Positions 41,497-49,730 of a DNA stretch of 64,000 nucleotides are shown piece after piece. A program made the position numbers and the translations under genes. Numbering within the stretch: position 1 is the stretch's first letter; the number at the start of each line of letters is the position of its first letter. The stretch covers positions 1,860,001 through 1,924,000 of the forward strand of contig NZ_BBRK01000004.1 in assembly GCF_002090115.1 (NCBI RefSeq). The letters are read 5' to 3'. A model generated the notes under the pieces. That model saw nothing but the letters and a program-made list of their open reading frames with translations, searched no databases and was not told where the DNA came from. The DNA comes from Demequina sp. NBRC 110054. Its GTDB lineage: Bacteria > Actinomycetota > Actinomycetes > Actinomycetales > Demequinaceae.

Positions 41497-42222
41497 CTAC
41501 TTGTGGCGCACGTAGATGTTGACGGCCTTGCCCTCACTCGCCGAACGTTGCTCGGTGCGGTAGTCAGGATGCGCCTTCATGAGGTCGCTCAGTTTCGGGT
41601 AGCCCCACGTGCGCGAGTCGAAGTCAGAGGCGAGGCGGGACAGGTTGCTGCCAACGGCGCCGAGGTGGGCCCAGCCGTCGTCACCTGACGCGGTGTCGAC
41701 CGCCTCGGAGAGAAGCTTGGTGAGTTTCTGGTCTTTCTTGAGGGACGAAGAGGCGCTCTCCTTGGGCGGGGCTGCGGGCGTCTCGAGGTTCTCGACGTAG
41801 ATGAAGGTGTCGCACGCGGCGACGAACGGCTTGGGCGTCTTGCGCTCGCCGAAGCCGTAGACCGTCAGGCCCTGCTCGCGGATGCGTGCGGCGAGGCGGG
41901 TGAAGTCGCTGTCGCTCGAGACGATGCAGAACCCGTCGACGTTGCCCGAGTGGAGCAGGTCCATCGCGTCGATGATGAGGGCGCTGTCGGTCGCGTTCTT
42001 CCCGGTCGTGTAGCTGAACTGCTGGATCGGCTGGACGGAGTGCTCGAGCAGCACCGACTTCCACGAGCCGAGCTGCGTCGAGGTCCAGTCGCCGTAGGCG
42101 CGGCGCACTCCGGCCGTGCCGTACTTCGCGATCTCCGCGAGCAGGCGCTCGAGGTGCTTGGCTCCCGCGTTGTCCGCGTCGATCAGGACCGCGAGTCGCG
42201 CGCTGCCGTTCGGCTCCGCCAT
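41497..42222 (-). CDS. NYN-domain ribonuclease with C-terminal OST-HTH (LOTUS) domain
   Basis: 241 residues, ATG 42222 with AAGGAG at proper distance. The NYN/PIN fold occupies about 8-150: RLAVLIDADNAGAKHLERLL (first catalytic Asp), TTGKNATDSALIIDAMDLLH (Asp), and CIVSSDSDFTRLAARIREQG (SDSDF motif, Asp pair). A linker with KESASSSLKKDQ leads to a LOTUS/OST-HTH module (170-238) with SNLSRLASDFDSRTWGYPKL and LSDLMKAHPDYRTEQ, an RNA-binding winged helix (specific for G-rich or G-quadruplex RNA in studied cases). A role in RNA decay or toxin-like cleavage is likely. The target is unknown. Monocistronic. Confidence 0.9.
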   Translation of the reverse strand: MAEPNGSARLAVLIDADNAGAKHLERLLAEIAKYGTAGVRRAYGDWTSTQLGSWKSVLLEHSVQPIQQFSYTTGKNATDSALIIDAMDLLHSGNVDGFCIVSSDSDFTRLAARIREQGLTVYGFGERKTPKPFVAACDTFIYVENLETPAAPPKESASSSLKKDQKLTKLLSEAVDTASGDDGWAHLGAVGSNLSRLASDFDSRTWGYPKLSDLMKAHPDYRTEQRSASEGKAVNIYVRHK

Positions 42223-42252
42223 GAGGGCTCCTTCCGGGGGTCTACCTCGACC

Positions 42253-42471
42253 TTAGCCCTCGGCGGGTCGGCCCACTCGCCCCCACAGCAGGTAGAGCAG
42301 CGGCCCGAGGGGGAAGAGGAGGATCGTCGCGGCGATCCAGACCGGCTTCGGGACCACCTTGACCTCGCTGCGCACGATGTCTGCGATGACGAGTGCCATC
42401 GCGAGCGCTGCGGCGAACCACCACGGGGACAGGCCCAGCGTGCCGATGCTGCCGACGATCTCCATGTGCAT
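42253..42471 (-). CDS. Small PLDc_N-like membrane protein
   Basis: 72 residues from ATG 42471, GGGGGA just upstream. A longer start (GTG 42498) is possible. Two TM segments: SPWWFAAALAMALVIADIVR and WIAATILLFPLGPLLYLLWG, ending WGRVGRPAEG. The P.GP..Y...GR motif is that of the PLD nuclease N-terminal (PLDc_N, PF13396) transmembrane hairpin, found alone in many actinobacteria. No phospholipase domain follows. It probably serves as a small membrane component of unknown use. It lies 30 bases downstream of the NYN gene end on the opposite coding order and seems independent. Confidence 0.72.
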   Translation of the reverse strand: MHMEIVGSIGTLGLSPWWFAAALAMALVIADIVRSEVKVVPKPVWIAATILLFPLGPLLYLLWGRVGRPAEG

Positions 42472-42554
42472 GCTTCCCCCGTTGCCCTTGCCGCTCACCC
42501 TAGGGCAGGACCGGGGCGAGAGGGGCGGTCAAGCCGGCCTGAGTCGGGCCGGAG

Positions 42555-42610
42555 CGACACTGAGTCACCTGTCAGATGCAGCGGACTCCGAGAACCGACA
42601 CTGACTTACC
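42555..42610 (+). repeat. Two CGACACTGA-centred direct repeats in the helicase 3' gap
   Basis: CGACACTGAGTCACC (42555-42569) and CGACACTGACTTACC (42596-42610) lie 41 bases apart with two differences. A related CGACAATGAGCGTCC occurs inside the 6755-6859 element. Confidence 0.5.
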
Positions 42611-42635
42611 CGGATGGGTCGGGGATGGGGTGGGG

Positions 42636-45329
42636 CTACTGCGGCCCCACGTGCAGCAGCCGCAGCACCGGCGCGCCCGCCTCGTCCGACGCGTCGAGGT
42701 CGACGGCCGCGGTGATCGCCCAGTCGTGGTCGCCCGCGGGGTCGTCGAGCACCTGCCGCACGAGCCACGTGCCGTCGGGCAGGGTTGCGTCCGGAGTCGC
42801 CGCGAGCGCGGCCGCCGCGCGGCCCTCCGAGTGATCCCCGCCCGGCTCCACGAAGGTGAGCAGCGCCGCAGCCCGCGCGTTCGGTCCGATGCCGATCGCA
42901 TCGTCCCCCTGGTCCTCGAACAGCGGATCGAGCGCATCGCGCCAGGTCTCCGCCTTCCAGCCGGAGGCGCCGTCAAGCGCGCCGAGCGCCGTGTAGTCCT
43001 CGCGCGCCGCGAGCTCGACCCGTCGGAACATCGCGTTGCGCACCAGTCGACGCAGCACGCGCGGGTTGCCGGACATCGGCCTGGCCGGCCCCGAGTCCGA
43101 CCCGAGCGCGGGGACCGACGCGGGGTCCGCATCGTCCGCGATCACGGCGTCGGGGTTCATGAGGCGCTCCCACTCGTCGAGCAGCGACGAGTCCGTCGAC
43201 CGCACGATCCCGCCGAGCCACTCCGTGATCGCGACGACGTCCTCGGTCCGATGCTCCTCGGGCACGGTCTGGCGCATCGCCCGGTAGGCCTCGGCCAGAT
43301 AGCGCAGCACGACGCCCTCGGTGCGCTCGAGTCCATAGGCGGAGATGAGGTCGCCGAACGACATCGCCTTCTCGAGCATGTCGCGCACGATCGACTTGGG
43401 CGACAGCTCGGCGTCGAGGATCCACGGGTTGGAGCGGCGGAACGTGACGAACGCGGGCTCGAGCAGGTCGGCGAGCGGCTTGGGCCACGTCACGTCCTCG
43501 AGCAGCTCCATGCGCTCCTCGTACTCGATCCCGTCGGCCTTCATCGCGGCGACGGCCTCGCCGCGCGCGGCGTTCTGCTGCGCGATGAGCAGCTGCCGCG
43601 GGTCGGACAGCGTGGACTCGATGACCGAGACGACGTCGAGCGCATGATCCGGAGCCTCGACGTTGATGAGGTCCATCGCGGCGAGCGCGAAGGGAGAGAG
43701 CGGCTGGTTGAGGGCGAAGCCCTTCGGCACATCGACCGTGAGCCTCACGGAGGGGCGGAAGCCGCGCGGGTGCGACGGGTCCGGGACCCGCACCTTCTCC
43801 ACGACGCCCGCGATCCGCAGCGAGCGGTAGATCCTCAGCGCCTGCCTCACGTGCGCGGACCGCTGAGCCTCCGTCTCATGAACCGCGTTCAGCAGGTCGC
43901 GCATCGCGAGCACCGGGTCCTCCGCCTCGCGGTCGAGCCACGGGTTCGGGATCCCGCGCGACAGGATGTTGAGCACCATCGCGTGGGTGACGTGGAAGCG
44001 GCTCACGAGGGCCTCGGGCTCGGCGTCGCGCAGGCGCTCGAAGGTCGCGTCGGTCCAGTTGACGGAGCCGGACGGTGCGCTCTTGCGGACGATCTTCTTG
44101 CGCTTCTTGGGGTCGTCGCCGGCCTTGAGCAGCGCCTTGCGGTTCTCGATGACGTGCTCGGGGGCCATCGCGATGACGTCGCCCTCGGTGTCGAATCCCG
44201 CGCGGCCCGCGCGGCCCGCGATCTGGTGGAACTCTCGCGCGGTGAGGTGACGCATCCGCTCGCCGTCGTACTTGACCAGTGACGTGAGCAGCACGGTGCG
44301 GATCGGCACGTTGATGCCGACGCCCAGGGTGTCGGTGCCGCACACGACCTTGAGCAGTCCCTGCTGCGTGAGGCGCTCGACGATGCGGCGGTACTTGGGG
44401 AGCATCCCCGCGTGGTGGACGCCGATGCCGGCGCGCAGGAACTTGCTCAGCGTCTTGCCGAAGCCGGTCCCGAAGCGCACCCCGTCGAGCGCGTCGGCGA
44501 TGCGCGCCTTCTCCTCCTTGGAGGAGATCTTCATGCTCAGCAGCGCCTGCGCGCGCTCGACCGCGTCCTTCTGGGTGAAGTGGACGATGTACACGGGCGC
44601 CTTGCCGGTCTCCACCACCTTCTCGACCATGTCGGGGAGCGGCTCGACGCTGTACTCGAAGCTCAGTGGCACCGGGCGCTCGGCGCTCGTGACCTCGGCG
44701 ACGTCGCGGTCGGAGCGCGACTCGAGGTCCTCGACCAGCCACGAGGTGTCGCCGAGCGTCGCGGACATCAGCACGAACTGCGTGTCCGGCAGTTCGAGCA
44801 GCGGCACCTGCCAGGCCCACCCGCGCTGCGGGTCGGAGTAGAAGTGGAACTCGTCCATGACCACGAGCGACGCGTCCGTGGCGTTGCCGTCGCGCAGGGC
44901 GAGGTTCGCGAGGATCTCCGCCGTGCAGCAGATGATCGGCGCCTCGGCGTTGACGGCGGAGTCGCCGGTCATGAGGCCGACGTTCTCCGAGCCGAACATG
45001 TCGATGAGGTCGAAGAACTTCTCGCTCACGAGCGCCTTGAGCGGAGCGGTGTAGTAGGTCCGCCCGCCGACACCGGCCCTGAAGTCCGCGAGTGCCGCGA
45101 AGTGCGCCCCGGCCGCGACCAGCGACTTTCCCGAGCCCGTGGGGGTCGCCAGGATCACGTGACTGCCGGAGACGATCTCCATGAGCGCCTCGTCCTGGTG
45201 CGGGTAGAGCGGTCGGCCCTGGTCCGCGGCCCACTCGGAGAACGCCTCGTACAGGGCGTCGGGGTCAGGTTCGACGCCCTTCACGAAGTCGGGCATGCGG
45301 GCGATGAGGGGCGCGTCGGTGGAAGTCAT
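42636..45329 (-). CDS. Ski2-like DEAD/DEAH-box RNA helicase with DUF3516
   Basis: 897 residues. ATG 45329 is chosen because GACAAT lies 7 bases upstream. The ATG at 45338 lies inside that hexamer. Two RecA domains (about 30-430) carry motif I LATPTGSGKSLVAAGAHFAA, motif Ia YYTAPLKALVSEKF, motif II VVMDEFHFYSD (a D-E-F-H variant), motif III MSATLGD, motif V CGTDTLGVGINVPIRTVL and motif VI HQIAGRAGRAGFDTEGDV. A long C-terminal DUF3516 region follows. This domain set is restricted mainly to actinobacteria and belongs to the Ski2/Mtr4-like 3'-5' RNA helicases. It probably acts in RNA turnover. Its coding DNA has GCATCGTCC copies at 42898-42906 and 43129-43137. Confidence 0.9.
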   Translation of the reverse strand: MTSTDAPLIARMPDFVKGVEPDPDALYEAFSEWAADQGRPLYPHQDEALMEIVSGSHVILATPTGSGKSLVAAGAHFAALADFRAGVGGRTYYTAPLKALVSEKFFDLIDMFGSENVGLMTGDSAVNAEAPIICCTAEILANLALRDGNATDASLVVMDEFHFYSDPQRGWAWQVPLLELPDTQFVLMSATLGDTSWLVEDLESRSDRDVAEVTSAERPVPLSFEYSVEPLPDMVEKVVETGKAPVYIVHFTQKDAVERAQALLSMKISSKEEKARIADALDGVRFGTGFGKTLSKFLRAGIGVHHAGMLPKYRRIVERLTQQGLLKVVCGTDTLGVGINVPIRTVLLTSLVKYDGERMRHLTAREFHQIAGRAGRAGFDTEGDVIAMAPEHVIENRKALLKAGDDPKKRKKIVRKSAPSGSVNWTDATFERLRDAEPEALVSRFHVTHAMVLNILSRGIPNPWLDREAEDPVLAMRDLLNAVHETEAQRSAHVRQALRIYRSLRIAGVVEKVRVPDPSHPRGFRPSVRLTVDVPKGFALNQPLSPFALAAMDLINVEAPDHALDVVSVIESTLSDPRQLLIAQQNAARGEAVAAMKADGIEYEERMELLEDVTWPKPLADLLEPAFVTFRRSNPWILDAELSPKSIVRDMLEKAMSFGDLISAYGLERTEGVVLRYLAEAYRAMRQTVPEEHRTEDVVAITEWLGGIVRSTDSSLLDEWERLMNPDAVIADDADPASVPALGSDSGPARPMSGNPRVLRRLVRNAMFRRVELAAREDYTALGALDGASGWKAETWRDALDPLFEDQGDDAIGIGPNARAAALLTFVEPGGDHSEGRAAAALAATPDATLPDGTWLVRQVLDDPAGDHDWAITAAVDLDASDEAGAPVLRLLHVGPQ

Positions 45330-45336
45330 CGGTGCC

Positions 45337-45342
45337 ATTGTC
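45337..45342 (-). promoter_or_regulatory. -10 box GACAAT, leaderless helicase transcript
   Basis: GACAAT (minus strand) ends 7 bases before ATG 45329. The same hexamer and spacing recur at 49683-49688. Confidence 0.5.
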
Positions 45343-45372
45343 CCGTGTCGGGGCGCCGACGACGACGCGGGC

Positions 45373-45861
45373 TCACGCGGGATCGATGCGGAACACCGGG
45401 TAGTGCGTCGCGATCTCCGCGAGCTCCGGCAGCGTCGCGTCGAGGTCCACGCCGAAGTAGAACTCGGCCTGTTGGGCGGCCGACTTCTCGCCGCCCAGGC
45501 CCTTGGCGAAGTCGAGGTAGGCCCGCAGGACCGGCGCGCGCTCCTCGACCGGCAGCTCCACGAGCGTGACGTCGCTCCGACGGCCGCGCCTCATGCTCAC
45601 GCGACCGCCCGCGGCGCGGACGTTGCGCACCCACTGCGACTCGCCCGCGAGGGCGACCAGGTAGCGCGCGCCGCCGTGGGGGATCGCGAGGATCGGCAGC
45701 CTGCGGATCTTGCCGGTCTTGCGCCCGCGGATCGCGATCGTCACGGCGCCGCGCGGGGCGAGGCCGATCGACGTGAGCGCGACCCCGAGCCAGTTGAGAC
45801 GGAGGTACCAGGCCGCGGGGCGGCGGTAGCGGGTGCGGGCCGAGTATGACTGCGGGTCCAT
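45373..45861 (-). CDS. DDN-like deazaflavin (F420)-dependent nitroreductase family protein
   Basis: 162 residues from ATG 45861, 2 bases after the stop of the upstream membrane protein. A split-barrel flavin/F420-binding fold (PF04075): VALTSIGLAPRGAVTIAIRG and RKTGKIRRLPILAIPHGGAR carry the typical RGRKTG.....P......G pattern, then YLVALAGESQWVRNVRAAGG and VEERAPVLRAYLDF. The family reduces quinones or other acceptors with reduced F420. Physiological substrates are unknown. It is co-transcribed with a four-helix membrane protein from the TTGACA/TACTTT promoter, opposite a TetR gene. This fits a stress- or substrate-inducible detoxification unit. Confidence 0.85.
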   Translation of the reverse strand: MDPQSYSARTRYRRPAAWYLRLNWLGVALTSIGLAPRGAVTIAIRGRKTGKIRRLPILAIPHGGARYLVALAGESQWVRNVRAAGGRVSMRRGRRSDVTLVELPVEERAPVLRAYLDFAKGLGGEKSAAQQAEFYFGVDLDATLPELAEIATHYPVFRIDPA

Positions 45862-45863
45862 GA

Positions 45864-46244
45864 TCAGCGCACCGCCGTCGGGACGAGCGCGAGCGTGCCC
45901 ACGGTCGTGCCGAGCACCGCGACGGGAAGCAGACGATGCGCCCACAGGATCGCGCCCGGGGGATCGTTGAGCCCGCTCACCAGGCCGCCCGTGACGACGG
46001 TGAGCAGGGCGACCGCTCCCGCCACGGCGAGCATCGTCCAGGTCTGCGACGGGAGGCCCCCGTCCTGGTGAGCAGCGCGGGCGCGCAGGACGACCGCGAG
46101 GATCAGCACGGCCATCCCGAGCTTGTGGGTGTTGATGAGGAGCGTGCCGTACTGAGGCCCGGTGAGGGCGAGCGCGGCGCCGGAGGCGGCGATGACGAGC
46201 GCCGCGACGATGAGGGCGGGTGTCGAGGAGAGGTGGTTCATCAT
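45864..46244 (-). CDS. Four-TM membrane protein upstream of the F420 enzyme
   Basis: 126 residues from ATG 46244 with AAAGGAG at the right distance. Four membrane helices: TPALIVAALVIAASGAALAL, LLINTHKLGMAVLILAVVLR, TWTMLAVAGAVALLTVVTGG and WAHRLLPVAVLGTTVGTLAL. Histidines in THKLG and AHRLLP sit near helix ends, as in haem-binding cytochrome-b561-like or DoxX-like bundles, but no firm family match is possible. Co-transcribed with the DDN-like gene and divergent from a TetR regulator. It may supply electrons or be part of a membrane redox step (inference). Confidence 0.7.
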   Translation of the reverse strand: MMNHLSSTPALIVAALVIAASGAALALTGPQYGTLLINTHKLGMAVLILAVVLRARAAHQDGGLPSQTWTMLAVAGAVALLTVVTGGLVSGLNDPPGAILWAHRLLPVAVLGTTVGTLALVPTAVR

Positions 46245-46268
46245 GGTGGGCTCCTTTGCTCTGCCTCC

Positions 46269-46306
46269 AAAGTAAGTCTGCTCATGCCAACTGTCAATCG
46301 CTGACA
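46269..46306 (-). promoter_or_regulatory. Sigma70-type promoter with overlapping TetR operator
   Basis: On the minus strand TTGACA (46292-46297), 17 bases, TACTTT (46269-46274). The inverted repeat TGTCA-ATCGC-TGACA (46292-46306) covers the -35. It lies between the membrane-protein gene and the divergent tetR. Confidence 0.7.
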
Positions 46307-46348
46307 AAAAACATGAACCAACGTATGTCACTTGACGCCGCAAAACGC

Positions 46349-46354
46349 TAGGAT
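46349..46354 (+). promoter_or_regulatory. -10 box TAGGAT, leaderless tetR transcript
   Basis: TAGGAT ends 6 bases before ATG 46361. Confidence 0.5.
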
Positions 46355-46360
46355 GAGGAC

Positions 46361-46954
46361 ATGGATACCCCGGCGTCGCTACGAGACCGCAAGAAGCTCC
46401 GCACGCGAGAGCAGCTCATCGAGTCCGCCTCGGAGCTGTTCGCTGAGCGAGGCTTCGATGCCGTCACCGTGAGCGAGATCGCGGAGCGGGCATGGGTGTC
46501 GGAGCGCACCTTCTTCCGCTACTTCGCCTCCAAGGAGGACGTGCTGTGGCCCGACAGTGAGGAGCAGCTCGCCCAGTTCGCGGCCGTCATCGAGTCACGC
46601 CCCGCCGACGAGCACCCGCTCGCGGCCGTGCACGGCGCGATGACGATGCTCGCCCAGGCGATCGGCATGGACGCGGGACCCGCGCTCGCGCGGGCCGAGC
46701 TCGTGGCCGAGACGCCCTCTCTCGTGGCGCGCGACATGGTCGAGCACTCCAAGTGGGAGGCCGCCGTGGCCGGGGCGATCCGCAGTCGGACCGGGGCGGA
46801 GGAGTCCTCGGTGGCGCCCGAGATGGTCGCAGTCGTCGCGGGAGGCGCGCTCAAGGTCTCCTTCGAGCGCTGGGTGCAGGCCGGTGCGAAGTCGGACCTC
46901 TCCGAGCTGATCGACGGTGCGTTCGCCGCGATCCAGGAGGCCATCCGCGACTGA
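46361..46954 (+). CDS. TetR-family transcriptional regulator
   Basis: 197 residues. The N-terminal HTH is DRKKLRTREQLIESASELFA followed by AERGFDAVTVSEIAERAWVS and ERTFFRYFASKEDVLW. The C-terminal part resembles the MftR-like C domain (about 90-190), with AAVHGAMTMLAQAIGM. It is divergent from the membrane protein/F420 enzyme pair. The TGTCA-N5-TGACA repeat in the intervening region is a natural operator. Leaderless start (TAGGAT, 6 bases). Ligand unknown. A substrate of the F420-dependent reductase is a reasonable guess. Confidence 0.88.
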   Translation: MDTPASLRDRKKLRTREQLIESASELFAERGFDAVTVSEIAERAWVSERTFFRYFASKEDVLWPDSEEQLAQFAAVIESRPADEHPLAAVHGAMTMLAQAIGMDAGPALARAELVAETPSLVARDMVEHSKWEAAVAGAIRSRTGAEESSVAPEMVAVVAGGALKVSFERWVQAGAKSDLSELIDGAFAAIQEAIRD

Positions 46955-47003
46955 GGCCGGGTCGCCGGCGGTCGCAAGGAATAACGACGCCCTCCGCGGC
47001 GCT

Positions 47004-47027
47004 CATTACATGAGAAATCAAGTAATG
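47004..47027. promoter_or_regulatory. Inverted repeat upstream of the LLM oxidoreductase
   Basis: CATTACATGA-gaaa-TCAAGTAATG: 10-bp arms with one mismatch, 26 bases before ATG 47054. The A/T-rich TTACTTGA/TTACATGA half-sites resemble MarR or HxlR operators. Confidence 0.6.
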
Positions 47028-47053
47028 CCCCACCCCCGGAGGTTCCCGTCACC

Positions 47054-48112
47054 ATGAGCACGCCCGCGACCGACGTCCAGTTCGGCATCGAGACCTTCGG
47101 CGACCTCGCGCTGCACGACACCGGCGAGCCCATGTCGCACGCCGCGGCGATCCGCCAGGTGGTCGACGAGGCCGCGCTCGCGGACCAGATCGGCATCGAC
47201 GCGATCGGGCTCGGCGAGCACCACCGCGCCGACTTCGCGATCTCCTCGCCCGAGATGGTCCTTGCGGCGATCGCGTCCCGCACCGAGCGCATCAGCCTCG
47301 GCTCGGCCGTCACCGTGCTGTCCTCGGACGATCCGGTCCGCGTCTTCCAGCGCTTCGCGACGCTCGACGCCGTCTCGAACGGTCGCGCGGAGGTCATCCT
47401 CGGACGCGGCTCCTTCACCGAGTCCTTCCCGCTGTTCGGCTACGACCTCAAGGACTACGAGGTGCTGTTCGAGGAGAAGCTCGAGCTGTTCTCGCAGCTG
47501 CTCACCGAGGAGCCCGTGACCTGGGAAGGGACGACGCGGCCCTCGCTCAGCGACGCAGACGTGTACCCCAAGACCGACTCGGGCTCCCTGAGGACCTGGG
47601 TCGGCGTGGGTGGCTCTCCCGAGTCCGTGGTCCGCACCGCCCGCTACGGCTTCCGCCTCGCGCTCGCGATCATCGGCGGCGACCCCGGCCGCTTCGCTCC
47701 CTACATCGACCTCTACCGCCGAGCCGCCGAGCAGTTCGGCACGACCGCGCACCCCGTCGCGATGCACAGCCACGGCTTCATCGCCGAGACCGACGAGGAG
47801 GCGCGCGAGGCGTTCTTCCCCGGCTACAAGGCGATGATGGACCGCGTCGGCGGCTCCCGCGGCTGGCCCCCGATGCGTCGCGAGCAGTTCGACGCCGAGG
47901 TCGAGTACGGCTCGCTGTACGTCGGCTCGCCCGAGACCGTCGCGACGAAGATGGCCGCCGCGATCGGCGGCCTCGGCGTGGGCCGCATGGACCTCGTCTA
48001 TACGGGCGGCGGCGCGATGCCCGCGTCGCAGCGCATGCGCGCGGTCGAGCTTCTCGGCACGCAGGTCATCCCGCGCGTGCGCGAGCTGCTCGCGGACGGC
48101 GCGCAGTCGTGA
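47054..48112 (+). CDS. LLM-class flavin-dependent oxidoreductase
   Basis: 352 residues from ATG 47054, CGGAGG about 12 bases upstream. A luciferase-like TIM barrel: [17 protein letters not shown], then [20 protein letters not shown] (GEHH flavin/F420 site), [20 protein letters not shown] ([14 protein letters not shown], a family signature), [20 protein letters not shown] and [20 protein letters not shown]. This subgroup uses FMN with NAD(P)H, or reduced F420, to oxygenate or reduce small organic acids. The specific substrate is unknown. It is coupled through a GTGA overlap to an F420/NADP-type reductase gene, which suggests an electron supply pair. A palindrome at 47004-47027 marks local regulation. 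Confidence 0.9.
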   Translation: MSTPATDVQFGIETFGDLALHDTGEPMSHAAAIRQVVDEAALADQIGIDAIGLGEHHRADFAISSPEMVLAAIASRTERISLGSAVTVLSSDDPVRVFQRFATLDAVSNGRAEVILGRGSFTESFPLFGYDLKDYEVLFEEKLELFSQLLTEEPVTWEGTTRPSLSDADVYPKTDSGSLRTWVGVGGSPESVVRTARYGFRLALAIIGGDPGRFAPYIDLYRRAAEQFGTTAHPVAMHSHGFIAETDEEAREAFFPGYKAMMDRVGGSRGWPPMRREQFDAEVEYGSLYVGSPETVATKMAAAIGGLGVGRMDLVYTGGGAMPASQRMRAVELLGTQVIPRVRELLADGAQS

Positions 48113-48813
48113 CCGTGGGCGAGACCCGCATGGCGGGGAACGAGGCGACGCAGATCCGCAGCGTCGGGATCCTCGGCGCGGGCAAGCTCGGCACCGTGCT
48201 GGCAAGGCTCGCGGTCGCGGCCGGCTACGACGTGATCGTCGCGGGTTCGGGCGACCCGCAGCGCATCGCGCTGACGATCGAGGTGCTCGTCCCCGGTGCG
48301 CGCGTGGGCACGGCGGCCGACTCGGCCGCGGCGGATGTCGTGATCCTCGCGCTGCCGCTCGGCAAGCACGCCGCGCTCGACCCCGCGCTGCTCGACGGCC
48401 GCCTCGTGGTCGACGCGATGAACTACTGGTGGGAGGTCGACGGCATCCGCGACGACCTCACCGACCCCTCGACCACGTCCTCGGAGATCGTGGCCCGCCA
48501 CCTCCCGGGCGCACGCGTCGTGAAGGCGTTCAACCACATGGGCTATCACGACCTCGACGAGGGGCCGCGGCCTCCCGCCGCTCCCGGCCGTCGTGCGATC
48601 GCGCTCGCGGGGGACGAGGACGATGCGGTCGCGGCGGTCGAGCGCCTCATCGATCACCTGGGCTTCGACCCCGTCCCGCTCGGCGGCCTCGCGGAGGGGC
48701 GTCACCTTCAGCCGGGCACGCCCGCTTTCGGTGCGAACGAGAGTGCGCGCGAGCTGCTCGCGCTCGTCGACGCCGCTAGGCGGGAGCCGGTGTCGACGCA
48801 GCCTCGCGGATGA
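48109..48813 (+). CDS. NADP/F420-type Rossmann oxidoreductase
   Basis: 234 residues. GTG 48109 overlaps the upstream TGA. An ATG at 48130 is the alternative. The N-terminal Rossmann domain (PF03807) has [20 protein letters not shown] and [12 protein letters not shown], and the domain-typical [20 protein letters not shown] with [13 protein letters not shown]. Later come [20 protein letters not shown] (the KAFNH...D motif of F420-dependent NADP reductases) and [20 protein letters not shown]. It could regenerate reduced F420 or flavin for the LLM partner. A GGACGATGC copy sits at 48618-48626. The 3' end overlaps the convergent gene by 38 bases. Confidence 0.8.
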   Translation: MTVGETRMAGNEATQIRSVGILGAGKLGTVLARLAVAAGYDVIVAGSGDPQRIALTIEVLVPGARVGTAADSAAADVVILALPLGKHAALDPALLDGRLVVDAMNYWWEVDGIRDDLTDPSTTSSEIVARHLPGARVVKAFNHMGYHDLDEGPRPPAAPGRRAIALAGDEDDAVAAVERLIDHLGFDPVPLGGLAEGRHLQPGTPAFGANESARELLALVDAARREPVSTQPRG

Positions 48814-49675
48814 GGCCGATCGCGTCGAGCAGCCGCCCGCGCAGCACCGCGCCTCGCGCAGCGAACTCGCGCTGACGGTCGACGTACTCGCGCTTGCCCG
48901 CGGGCGTCTCGATGGCGATCGCGTCGAGGCCGTAGGACGAAACGTCGTAGGGCGAGGCCTGCATGTCGACCTGCCGCACGTCGAGCGCGAGCTCGAACGC
49001 ATCCAGCGTCAGGGACGACGGGACGGCCGGCGCGAGCTTGAACGCCCACTTATAGAGGTCCATGTTCCCGTGCAGGCAGCCGGGCTGCTCCATCGCGGGA
49101 GTGGTCTCGCGTGTGGGCTGGAGCTCGTTCAGCGGGCGTGCCTCCGGGGTGAAGAACCGGAAGGCGTCGAAGTGTGAGCATCGGATCGGGTGGTTCTCGA
49201 CGACCTCGTCGGTGCCGGCCGCGCCGAGCCTGAGCGGCAGGGGATGGCGCCGGTCGTCCTCGTCCATCCGATAGACCATCGCCCACTCGTGCAGCCCGAA
49301 GCAGCCGAACGATGCGGGACGCTCGGCGGTGCGAGACATCAGCCCCTCGATCCACCCGACCGTCGTGCCTCGATCCGCGAGGAAGGCGTCGATATCGACC
49401 GAGGCCGCGCCCGCATCGTCCGTGTAGAAGCGCCAGCCCGCGTGCTCGGGGGCGCCCTCGAGGACGATGCCGGGGCCGGGATGCCAGCGTCGCAGCTGGG
49501 CGGGCTTGGCCGGGTAGTACTCGTAGAGGAAGTCCTCGATCGCGTGCCGCTCGCCGCGGCTCGCGCGCAAGCGCCGCCCCGCGGTGAGCGCGTCGGCCCG
49601 CTCGGCATGCGCGGCGGCGAGAGGCTCCCACTCGGCGCGCGCGAGCACGCGCACGGCAAGCGGGGAGACGGTCAT
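48776..49675 (-). CDS. Conserved actinobacterial protein, often labelled 3-methyladenine DNA glycosylase
   Basis: 299 residues from ATG 49675, 7 bases after GACAAT. An ATG at 49684 lies inside that hexamer. The fold is not one of the classical glycosylases I can recognise (no HhH-GPD motif). Conserved stretches are [45 protein letters not shown] and [20 protein letters not shown]. The His/Asp-rich [10 protein letters not shown] segment may bind a metal. The common database label is not supported by motifs, so I give only conserved protein as firm. It is convergent with the NADP reductase gene, and their 3' ends overlap by 38 bases. Confidence 0.75.
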   Translation of the reverse strand: MTVSPLAVRVLARAEWEPLAAAHAERADALTAGRRLRASRGERHAIEDFLYEYYPAKPAQLRRWHPGPGIVLEGAPEHAGWRFYTDDAGAASVDIDAFLADRGTTVGWIEGLMSRTAERPASFGCFGLHEWAMVYRMDEDDRRHPLPLRLGAAGTDEVVENHPIRCSHFDAFRFFTPEARPLNELQPTRETTPAMEQPGCLHGNMDLYKWAFKLAPAVPSSLTLDAFELALDVRQVDMQASPYDVSSYGLDAIAIETPAGKREYVDRQREFAARGAVLRGRLLDAIGLIREAASTPAPA

Positions 49676-49682
49676 GGGCACC

Positions 49683-49688
49683 ATTGTC
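49683..49688 (-). promoter_or_regulatory. -10 box GACAAT, leaderless
   Basis: GACAAT (minus strand) ends 7 bases before ATG 49675. Confidence 0.5.
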
Positions 49689-49730
49689 GCAAGCCGCGGG
49701 CGGGCGCCGGCGACGCGGTCCGCGGGAGGC

